Shown one piece after another: positions 6,637-12,921 of a stretch of 23,830 nt of DNA; within the stretch, counting starts at the first letter, position 1; each line of letters opens with the position of its first letter. The position numbers were made by a program, and so were the translations under genes. The notes beneath the pieces are model-generated. The model ran no database searches. It was not told the DNA's origin and worked only from the letters and a program-made list of their open reading frames with translations. The DNA comes from JANWHZ01 sp035545555 (GTDB lineage Bacteria; Patescibacteriota; Saccharimonadia; Saccharimonadales; UBA4665), in contig DASZYD010000010.1 of NCBI GenBank assembly GCA_035545555.1, positions 1 to 23,830 on the forward strand, given 5' to 3'.

Positions 6637-8108
6637 TGACTGCGACTACTGATACCGCGAAAGATTACGTCGGCGTCATTCACAGCCTGTGTGGCCTGAT
6701 GGCCGAGATCGAGATTGTTGGCGAACGGCCCGAGAAGAAAGAACTTCTGCTTGTCGATAACCACCCCGACATCTTTTTGGAGGTGCATTTCTTTCGCGCC
6801 GGCAACGCGGTATGCGTCAACCTCACCAATAGCCCCGAGCTTCGTTGTGGCCAGGCCGTACGGCGCAGCCATCAAAAAGTCAGCGTGCCGGTCGGGCCGC
6901 AAACCCTGGGCCGCGTCTTTAACGCTCTCGGCCAGCCGCTCGACGAAGGCCCCCAGGTGCCGGATAACCGCCGCGCCATCAGCCAGGCCAGCGGTGTGAA
7001 GCATTACCGCAAAACGCAAAAAATGGAGCTGCTGCAGACCGGCCTGAAGGTCATAGACTTCCTCACGCCCTTTGTGAAGGGTCGCAAAATCGGCATCGTT
7101 GGCGGCGCCGGCGTCGGCAAGACCGTACTCACTATGGAGATGATCCACAACGTGACGCAAAGCAGCAGTGCCAACAAAGGCCTGTCTATCTATTGCGGCG
7201 TCGGCGAGCGCATCCGCGAGGGCAATGAACTGTACGAGACGCTGAAAGAAACTGACGTACTCAAAAATACGGTGATGTTCTTTGGCCAGATGGACGCTAC
7301 CCCCGCCATTCGCTCGATGGTCGGCCCGGCAGCGGCAACGGCCGCCGAATATTTCCGCGACGAAGAAGGCCGCGACATTCTCTTCTTCGTTGACAATATC
7401 TACCGCCACATTCAGGCCCTCACCGAATTATCGACCAACCTCGGTCTCATCCCTTCCGAGGGAGGCTATGCGCCTACGGTGTTCTCGGAGCTCCGCCGCC
7501 TGGAAGACCGCCTCAGCTCTACCGAGCAGGGCTCCATTACTTCCGTCCAAGCCGTCTACATCCCTGCAGACGATCTGAGCGATCCGGCCGTGCAAGCTAT
7601 CTCACAGCAGCTCGACTCGGTGCTGGTTCTGTCCCGCGCCATCGCCGAAAGCGGCATCCGCCCGGCTGTCGATCTGCTTAAGACAACCTCTTCCCTGCTC
7701 ACGCCGCAGATCGTTGGCGAACGGCACTATCAGTTGGCGGGCAAAGTGCAGGCCATCATGCAAAAATATGAGTCGCTCAAGAATATCATCGCCATCGTCG
7801 GCGAAAATGAACTCTCGCCGGCCGACCGCACCGATTATCAAAATGCCAAAAAGCTGATTGACTTCTTCTCCCAGGATTTTGCGGTAGCCGAGCATCTAAC
7901 AGGTAAGCCGGGCCAATATTTTACCCTGGAGCAGACGCTCGACGGCATCGAACAGATCCTCAGTCCTCGGCCCGCCGGTGCGCAACCGGTAGCCGCCGGC
8001 GGCACCGCGCCAGCTGCACCGCCACAATCGGCTGCGCCGCCGGCGGCACAGCCACACGCCGCAGCCGCACCAAGCGCAACACAATCACCTGTCCATGAAA
8101 CAACATAA
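6636..8108 (+). CDS. atpD: F1 ATPase subunit beta (catalytic), with altered C-terminus
   Basis: A 490-residue catalytic subunit. The P-loop GGAGVGKTV starts at 156. The general-base glutamate is E191 in VGERIREGNE, Walker B is VDNIYRH (D253), and GSITSVQAVYIPADDLSDPA is intact, so ATP hydrolysis is likely. Differences from ordinary beta: the NEPPGxR loop reads DATPAIR (Arg kept); the tyrosine that stacks on adenine (GIYPAVD in E. coli) is an arginine, GIRPAVD, R342; DELSEED reads NELSPAD (391-397). The usual last 30 or so residues (DLPEQAFYMVG type) are absent, replaced from residue 443 by a 48-residue Pro/Ala-rich tail. A GAGGG ribosome site precedes the ATG, and the gene overlaps atpG by one base and atpC by 14. 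Confidence 0.95.
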   Translation: MTATTDTAKDYVGVIHSLCGLMAEIEIVGERPEKKELLLVDNHPDIFLEVHFFRAGNAVCVNLTNSPELRCGQAVRRSHQKVSVPVGPQTLGRVFNALGQPLDEGPQVPDNRRAISQASGVKHYRKTQKMELLQTGLKVIDFLTPFVKGRKIGIVGGAGVGKTVLTMEMIHNVTQSSSANKGLSIYCGVGERIREGNELYETLKETDVLKNTVMFFGQMDATPAIRSMVGPAAATAAEYFRDEEGRDILFFVDNIYRHIQALTELSTNLGLIPSEGGYAPTVFSELRRLEDRLSSTEQGSITSVQAVYIPADDLSDPAVQAISQQLDSVLVLSRAIAESGIRPAVDLLKTTSSLLTPQIVGERHYQLAGKVQAIMQKYESLKNIIAIVGENELSPADRTDYQNAKKLIDFFSQDFAVAEHLTGKPGQYFTLEQTLDGIEQILSPRPAGAQPVAAGGTAPAAPPQSAAPPAAQPHAAAAPSATQSPVHETT

Positions 8109-8358
8109 CGATCCGCCACAGCTAACCGTTATCGCCCGGGCACCATTCTACGTATACTACGAGGGTCCGGCCGATATGGTATCGGCCGCCAACAAGGTCG
8201 GCCCGTTTGATGTACTGCCCGGCCACGCTGACTTTTTTTCGGTCATGACCCCTGGGCAAGTTACTATCGAGACTGCTGGCGGCTTGGTGCAGTTCGCCAT
8301 TACCAATGGCATCGTCGCCGTCCGGAATGATGAAGTAATGCTCTTTGTCAATATGTGA
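8095..8358 (+). CDS. atpC: F1 ATPase subunit epsilon, beta-sandwich domain only
   Basis: An 87-residue protein that matches only the N-terminal beta-sandwich of epsilon: KVGPFDVLPGHADFFSVMTP corresponds to the family GxFGxLPxHAxxxxxL block, and FAITNGIVAVRNDEVML to the last strands. The C-terminal two-helix domain, which in many bacteria inhibits ATP hydrolysis (usual length 130-140 residues), is absent. The start ATG lies 14 bases inside atpD, and the TGA at 8356-8358 ends the operon. Loss of the helices would leave hydrolysis free of this brake, which suits an enzyme working as an ATPase; short epsilons exist elsewhere, so this alone proves little. Confidence 0.88.
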   Translation: MKQHNDPPQLTVIARAPFYVYYEGPADMVSAANKVGPFDVLPGHADFFSVMTPGQVTIETAGGLVQFAITNGIVAVRNDEVMLFVNM

Positions 8359-8377
8359 TACATATCACGATATCGTG
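8355..8377. repeat. Two overlapping inverted repeats between convergent genes
   Basis: GTGATACATATCAC (8355-8368) and the perfect palindrome CACGATATCGTG (8366-8377) overlap by three bases, starting at the atpC stop. They lie in the 52-base gap between atpC and the convergent fibre gene. A weak terminator or a protein-binding site are both possible; there is no T-run, so a standard intrinsic terminator is not supported. Confidence 0.5.
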
Positions 8378-8410
8378 GCGGAAACCAGCCGGATAGTACT
8401 ACATGCGCTG

Positions 8411-9433
8411 TTAATCGACAACCAGGTAATCAAAGCCATGGCCGCCGGCAGACAGCGAGCCGGTCAGGCCGATACTAAAACCAGTCGCACTACGGTTAAC
8501 ATACACGACGCCGTTCGCTCCGCCGCCGATGGCAGTCACAAGAACATGAGGTGTCTCGCCATACGGCGAGCGGAATGTCAGATTCACCAGGATACCGCTG
8601 CCCGCGCCAACGCCGGCATTGACCGCGATCGTGCCTGCGGCATCACTGCCACTAACCGATACCGTGCCGCTCGAGCCAACCGCCGGCCCCGCGCTAACGC
8701 TTGGCGCCGATCCGGTTGTAGCAATATGCCCGCCAATAGTCAGCGTACTCGTAGATGTTAGGCTACGCGCCGTGAAGCCACCGGCTGTCAGCGTACCGCC
8801 AACCGTCAGGTCGCCACTGACATTTACATTATTATTCACGGTCAAAAGTTTGGCGAGCGTTACGGCGCCCTGCAGCTGCGTCGTCCCAGTCACCAACACA
8901 TTCTGACGCACGCTGAGGTTCGTCACCGTGCCATCACCGTTTACTTCGAGGCTGCTGAGCGACGTCTTGCCCGCCTCCAGCTGTGTGAGGCTGGCGTCCG
9001 CCGCCGTAAATTTGCTGCTCAGCTTCAGTTGGCCGGCGATGCTCGTGTCGCCGGCGATAGTCACGCCGCCGCCGAATTGCGTATTCGGGCCGATGGTCAG
9101 CTGGATGCCGGAATCGCCTACTGCCTCCCGGTCAACGCCCAGCTTATCCAGCACGCTCTGATTGATGGTCACTTGGCCCTGGTCAATCTGCGCCTGCTTG
9201 GATTGATTATGGATGATAACCCCGATCACCACAGCGTTAACGCCCAAAATCAACGCCACCACCGCAAGCCCGATAAATGTCGCCTTATGGCTTGGCCGGT
9301 AGGCGTGGCGCCGGGATTTGTTGTTCGGCGTAGATTGCAGTGGTGCTTGCGGCGCGGCACTGTCACCATCGGCCGAAGGTGCAGTGCCGTCAGATCGGGG
9401 TGCCAGAACTTCCGGCGCCGGCGCGTTATCCAT
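8411..9433 (-). CDS. Membrane-anchored fibre-like surface protein
   Basis: A 340-residue protein. Residues 1-50 form a Pro/Ala/Ser-rich then basic cytoplasmic tail. Residues about 52-74 are a single membrane helix (signal anchor). A short helical stretch is followed by regular short beta repeats rich in Thr, Val, Gly and Asn (for example LTVGGTLTAGGFTARSL), like the shafts of trimeric fibres. The C-terminus (from about 265) looks like a fibre-tip domain: DAAGTIAVNAG, then FRSPYGETPHVLVTA and ending FDYLVVD. The start is set at ATG 9431-9433, which follows a promoter with -10 TATACT and an AGAGG sequence; the in-frame ATG further upstream (9505) lies before that promoter. It is convergent with atpC. 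No function is known beyond a likely adhesin or fibre role. Confidence 0.8.
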   Translation of the reverse strand: MDNAPAPEVLAPRSDGTAPSADGDSAAPQAPLQSTPNNKSRRHAYRPSHKATFIGLAVVALILGVNAVVIGVIIHNQSKQAQIDQGQVTINQSVLDKLGVDREAVGDSGIQLTIGPNTQFGGGVTIAGDTSIAGQLKLSSKFTAADASLTQLEAGKTSLSSLEVNGDGTVTNLSVRQNVLVTGTTQLQGAVTLAKLLTVNNNVNVSGDLTVGGTLTAGGFTARSLTSTSTLTIGGHIATTGSAPSVSAGPAVGSSGTVSVSGSDAAGTIAVNAGVGAGSGILVNLTFRSPYGETPHVLVTAIGGGANGVVYVNRSATGFSIGLTGSLSAGGHGFDYLVVD

Positions 9434-9459
9434 ATATACCCATCCCGTTACCTCTTGGT

Positions 9460-9489
9460 AGTATACCGCTCGCACTTGCCTTCGGGCAA
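9460..9489 (-). promoter_or_regulatory. Promoter of the minus-strand fibre gene
   Basis: On the minus strand TTGCCC (9489-9484) and TATACT (9465-9460) are separated by 18 bases. The message would start near 9453, about 20 bases before the ATG at 9433. This placement is the main reason for choosing that start codon. Confidence 0.6.
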
Positions 9490-9512
9490 ACACCGCTGTC
9501 GTCATAAGCGGT

Positions 9513-9541
9513 TTGCAAATTCACACCTCTTCAACAACAAT
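9513..9541 (+). promoter_or_regulatory. Possible promoter of the 247-residue secreted protein gene
   Basis: TTGCAA (9513-9518), 17 bases, AACAAT (9536-9541). The -10 is weak, and TACTAT at 9545-9550 directly before the ATG is another candidate but lies too close to the start. No Shine-Dalgarno site is present before the ATG at 9551, so a very short leader is likely. Confidence 0.35.
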
Positions 9542-9550
9542 ACATACTAT

Positions 9551-10294
9551 ATGTACCGGCGGATTCTTGCGGCAGGCATCGTCATAGCAGGCTGCTGTTG
9601 CCTTATCGTAGCCAGCGCGTCGGCTGACGAGCCGCTCCGGTCGGCCCATTTCCAGATCGACGAAAGCGTTGTCGGCGGCAGCGGGCTCACCCAGGAAAGT
9701 TCCCCCAACTACCAGGCCGGTGAGGTCATCGGCGATATCGGCATCGGCAACTCGGCCTCATCCGGCTACCAGGTCAGTGCCGGCTATGATACTACCGGCA
9801 ACCCGGCGCTCACGTTCGTGGTCGACGGAGCCGACACGAGCTTTGGCGGCTTCAGCCCCAGCGCCGCGGCTACCGCTACCGCCACCTTCACCGTCATTGA
9901 CTACACCAGCTATGGATATGTGATCCAAGTCGTTGGCGACCCGCCGAGCAATGGCAGCCACACCATCAGCGCCATGGCTACCACCGGCGCTTCAGTGCCA
10001 GGCACCGAGCAGTTCGGTATGAATGTCGTTAAGAATACAAACTTTTGCGGCAGCGGCTGCGATGTGGGCGCCAACCCGGACTACGGGCAGTTCGGCGCGA
10101 CATCGGCCGGGCCGACCGCCAACTACGATACGCCGAATATGTTCCGCTACGTCAGCGGCGAGACCATCGTGCAATCGCCGAAAAGCTCCGGCGCCATCAC
10201 CTACACCATCAGCTACATCATCAACGTTACCAGCCTCACGCCCGGCGGCCACTATGGCAGCAACCAGTTCCTCATCTGTACCGGTACGTATTAA
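9551..10294 (+). CDS. Secreted beta-rich surface protein, shortest of three paralogues
   Basis: A 247-residue protein with an N-terminal signal sequence (MYRRILAAGIVIAGCCCLIV, cleavage probably after ASA near residue 24). The signal contains IAGC, which matches a lipobox, but hydrophobic residues continue after it, so a lipoprotein is uncertain. The C-terminal half shares the layout of the two following proteins: FGMNVVKNTNFC, then YTISYIINVTSLTPGGHYG, ending FLICTGTY. It lacks their longer N-terminal domain. The mature protein has three cysteines, a likely CGSGC pair plus one near the C-terminus. There is no membrane anchor at the end. It diverges from the fibre gene. Similarity to the WxL cell-wall-binding family is my inference. 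Confidence 0.75.
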   Translation: MYRRILAAGIVIAGCCCLIVASASADEPLRSAHFQIDESVVGGSGLTQESSPNYQAGEVIGDIGIGNSASSGYQVSAGYDTTGNPALTFVVDGADTSFGGFSPSAAATATATFTVIDYTSYGYVIQVVGDPPSNGSHTISAMATTGASVPGTEQFGMNVVKNTNFCGSGCDVGANPDYGQFGATSAGPTANYDTPNMFRYVSGETIVQSPKSSGAITYTISYIINVTSLTPGGHYGSNQFLICTGTY

Positions 10295-10312
10295 GGTACG
10301 TGTGGATAACTA

Positions 10313-10342
10313 TTGACCAGCGCATAATGCTCATGGTACAGT
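10313..10342 (+). promoter_or_regulatory. Promoter of the 399-residue secreted protein gene
   Basis: TTGACC (10313-10318), 18 bases, TACAGT (10337-10342). The spacer holds ATGCTCATG at 10327-10335, found at exactly the same distance in the promoter of the next paralogue. The transcript would have an A-rich leader of about 40 bases with no clear Shine-Dalgarno site. Confidence 0.65.
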
Positions 10343-10388
10343 CGACGTATAAACTATAAAAATAAAAAGAATAAAGAGATAGGCAGCA

Positions 10389-11588
10389 ATGGTAATCCAA
10401 CAGCGCAAACTCACTAGGATAGTAAGTGGTGCCACTGCCCTCGTTGCGGTTGCCGGCTTAGCGACGCAGGTGCTCTTGTCGAGCAGTGCAGCAGCGGCAC
10501 AGATCACTAATCGCAGTCTCACCCTGGAGGCCGGTGCAACTGATGGCGGTTCCAAGCCAGGTGGCACTGTCAAACACCTGTTTACGTTCACTATTTCGAA
10601 CCAAACGATTGGCTCAATAGAATTCCAGTATTGCACAACCGCGGCGAGCGTACCGGGCGGCACAGGCTGCGTCGCACCCGGATCCGGTGGCGGTACGAAC
10701 GTGCCGGTAGACACCCATAGCGCGGCCTTGGGCACTATGACCGGCATCACCAACTGGAACACCGTGACCCCAGTGCAAGGCGCTGACGATGCGGCAGACA
10801 CCATATACAATGCGATTATTGTAAGCCGGGCGGTAGCTGCGAATGCAAGCGGCGCAATCAGCGTTGAGCTTACAAATATCGTAAACCCCGGCCCTGCACA
10901 GACATTCTTTGTGCGCATTAGTACATATGCCTCAACAGATGGAAGCGGCCCCGCTACGGATGCGGGCACCGTCGCGGCAGCAACGTCCGATCAGATCAAC
11001 CTAAGCGGCACGATGCCCGAATCACTTGTTTTCTGCGCCGGCGCAACCGTGAGTACAACTGGTGGTGTGCCAGACTGTAGCACGATCACGACTGGTGACG
11101 TCAGCTTCGACCGGCTCTTTTCGCCGACCGACACGGCTACGGCGACCTCGCAGATGGCGGCCTCAACCAATGCAACACTGGGGTACGCCATCACAGTAAA
11201 CGGGCCTACGCTCACGTCTGGCGCGAACACCATTGCCGCCATGTCTGGCGCTGGCGGCACTGCCACCGGCAGTGTCCATGGCCTTAGCCAATTCGGCCTT
11301 AACTTGGTGAAGAACGCCGCCTTCTGCTCGACCGGCTGTACGCTCCCCAACCACGACCTAGGCGCCAACGTCACTACGGGAACCGGCAACTATAACGGTG
11401 CTGCGGCTACCAATTACAATACTGCGGCAACCTTCAAGTTCGCCAGCGGTGATGTCGTAGCCAACAGCGCGACCTTGGCAACCGACGCACAGATTTTTAC
11501 GGTCAGCTACATTGTGAACGTACCCGGCAGCCAGCCGGCCGGCACGTACACGAGCACGCTGACATACATTTGTACGCCGACATTCTAG
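10389..11588 (+). CDS. Secreted WxL-like surface protein, paralogue 2
   Basis: A 399-residue exported protein. The signal peptide covers residues 1 to about 37 (ending SSSAAAA). Mature domain 1 starts ITNRSLTLEAGATDGGSKPG and contains IEFQYCTTA. A conserved central block reads SGTMPESLVFCAG, then PDCST and FDRLFSPTDTATATSQMAAS. The C-terminal domain ends FTVSYIVNVPGSQPAGTYTS followed by TLTYICTPTF. The closing PAGTYTSTLT resembles the end of Gram-positive WxL domains (GTYTATLTW type), but the tryptophan motifs are not present. Seven mature cysteines: three apparent pairs and one single Cys six residues from the end. There is no C-terminal anchor. It shares almost every block with the next gene, so the two arose by duplication. 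Confidence 0.8.
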   Translation: MVIQQRKLTRIVSGATALVAVAGLATQVLLSSSAAAAQITNRSLTLEAGATDGGSKPGGTVKHLFTFTISNQTIGSIEFQYCTTAASVPGGTGCVAPGSGGGTNVPVDTHSAALGTMTGITNWNTVTPVQGADDAADTIYNAIIVSRAVAANASGAISVELTNIVNPGPAQTFFVRISTYASTDGSGPATDAGTVAAATSDQINLSGTMPESLVFCAGATVSTTGGVPDCSTITTGDVSFDRLFSPTDTATATSQMAASTNATLGYAITVNGPTLTSGANTIAAMSGAGGTATGSVHGLSQFGLNLVKNAAFCSTGCTLPNHDLGANVTTGTGNYNGAAATNYNTAATFKFASGDVVANSATLATDAQIFTVSYIVNVPGSQPAGTYTSTLTYICTPTF

Positions 11589-11618
11589 AGATATCCACAC
11601 GCGCAACGCGGTAATGTT

Positions 11619-11648
11619 TTGACTTGACGTAAATGCTCATGCTACTAT
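11619..11648 (+). promoter_or_regulatory. Promoter of paralogue 3, placed for leaderless translation
   Basis: TTGACT (11619-11624), 18 bases, TACTAT (11643-11648). The spacer contains ATGCTCATG at 11633-11641, as in the promoter of paralogue 2. Six bases separate the -10 box from the ATG at 11655, so the transcript should begin at or next to the start codon. Confidence 0.7.
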
Positions 11649-11654
11649 TTGCGC

Positions 11655-12920
11655 ATGAGTGTGAGTGCGAGACGATTGCCCTTTCTATTGGTAGGTGCGC
11701 TTCTGGCGATCGGCTTGATCAGCATGGTGCTGCCTGCCAACGAGGCCTTAGCGGCCGACCTGACAAGCCGGAGCTTAACGTTGCAAGCCGGTGCGACAGA
11801 TGGCGGTTCTCAGCCCGGAGGGGTAGTAAATCACCTATTCTCATTCACTATCCCGACAGCAGGTGCTATATCTTCCATCAAATTCCAATACTGCACAACG
11901 GCCGATATAGACATAGGCGGTGCTTGCACGACGCCGCACGGCTTAGTTACTACGTCCGCGACACTGGGCACACAGACCGGCGTGAGCTTTACTAGTTTGG
12001 TAAACACGACCAATGGCGCGCCCTACCTCACCGCGGTTTCGCCTATAACCATCGTGACGAGTGGCGGCAGTGCAAATAACGTTGTCTCTTTCCAGGTCCG
12101 GAGTGTCACGAACCAAGACGTCAATGCGGCCAACTGCGGCGGCGCGGCGAACTGCACGTTCTATGTACGCATAAGCACCTACAGTTCCACTGATGCTACC
12201 GGCACGCCTGTCGACAGCGGCACCGTTGCGGCCAGCACTTCGACACAGATCGTACTAAGCGGCACAATGCCCGAATCGCTCATTTTCTGTGCCGGCCACA
12301 CCATCAGCGTTAATGGCGGCGGCGTGCCCGATTGCTCGACGGCTACCTCTGGCAGCATCAACTTCAACCAGCTCTTCTCGCCGACCGATACCGCATATGC
12401 GACGTCACAGATGGCGGCTTCAACGAACGCGACGTCAGGATACGTTATCACCGTGACTGGCCCGACGCTGACATCGGGCAGCAATACCATACCTGCCGTT
12501 GGCGGTACGGCCGCGGCCAGCGCTACCGGCACCGGGCAGTTCGGCCTGAACCTTGCAGCCGATACGGCAGTGCCTACGAGCGGCGCCAACCAGGTGACGC
12601 CGGCAAGCGCTACGGTCGCTCCGGCGCCGAATGCCAGCAATTATAGGGGTACGCCCGCGGCTACCGGTGGCTCCGCGCCCTATTCCACCAATTTCGCCAC
12701 TGGCGGTAATGCCGCCACAGCACTGTTCGCCTTCACTGCCAGCACACCGAATGTCGTGGCGGCCAGCGACTTTAATAACTCACTCGGGTATGGTGACGGC
12801 ACTGGCCATCCAACCGACGCCCAAATCTTCACTGCCACGTACATGGTGAACGTATCCGGTAGCCAGCCGGCCGGTACATATACCAGTACGCTAACGTATA
12901 TTTGTACGCCAACATTCTGA
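11655..12920 (+). CDS. Secreted WxL-like surface protein, paralogue 3
   Basis: A 421-residue exported protein with a signal peptide ending near EALAA (residue 34). The start is ATG 11655: a TTG two codons earlier is in frame but would sit directly after the -10 box. Its blocks match paralogue 2: LTSRSLTLQAGATDGGSQPG, IKFQYCTTA, SGTMPESLIFCAG, PDCST, FNQLFSPTDTAYATSQMAAS, and the end GSQPAGTYTSTLTYICTPTF, the last 20 residues being identical to paralogue 2. It differs by a longer Pro/Ala/Thr-rich insertion before the final strands and by an NCGGAANC cysteine pair in place of paralogue 2's CSTGC. Again there are seven mature cysteines with one near the C-terminus. The stop is one base from the next start, so it is probably co-translated with the DUF916-like protein. 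Confidence 0.8.
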   Translation: MSVSARRLPFLLVGALLAIGLISMVLPANEALAADLTSRSLTLQAGATDGGSQPGGVVNHLFSFTIPTAGAISSIKFQYCTTADIDIGGACTTPHGLVTTSATLGTQTGVSFTSLVNTTNGAPYLTAVSPITIVTSGGSANNVVSFQVRSVTNQDVNAANCGGAANCTFYVRISTYSSTDATGTPVDSGTVAASTSTQIVLSGTMPESLIFCAGHTISVNGGGVPDCSTATSGSINFNQLFSPTDTAYATSQMAASTNATSGYVITVTGPTLTSGSNTIPAVGGTAAASATGTGQFGLNLAADTAVPTSGANQVTPASATVAPAPNASNYRGTPAATGGSAPYSTNFATGGNAATALFAFTASTPNVVAASDFNNSLGYGDGTGHPTDAQIFTATYMVNVSGSQPAGTYTSTLTYICTPTF

Positions 12921-12921
12921 C

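Noticed and set aside
4256..8108. Flagellar or type III secretion ATPase, or N-type Na+ ATPase
   Set aside because: Separate alpha and beta with gamma, delta and epsilon exclude the flagellar/secretion type; gene order and the absence of the extra N-ATPase genes exclude the N-type.
2292..8358. Ordinary F1Fo ATP synthase operon
   Set aside because: No subunit a gene is present and the only c-like hairpin has no carboxylate. Canonical genes elsewhere in the genome remain possible, so this is stated as a test, not a fact.
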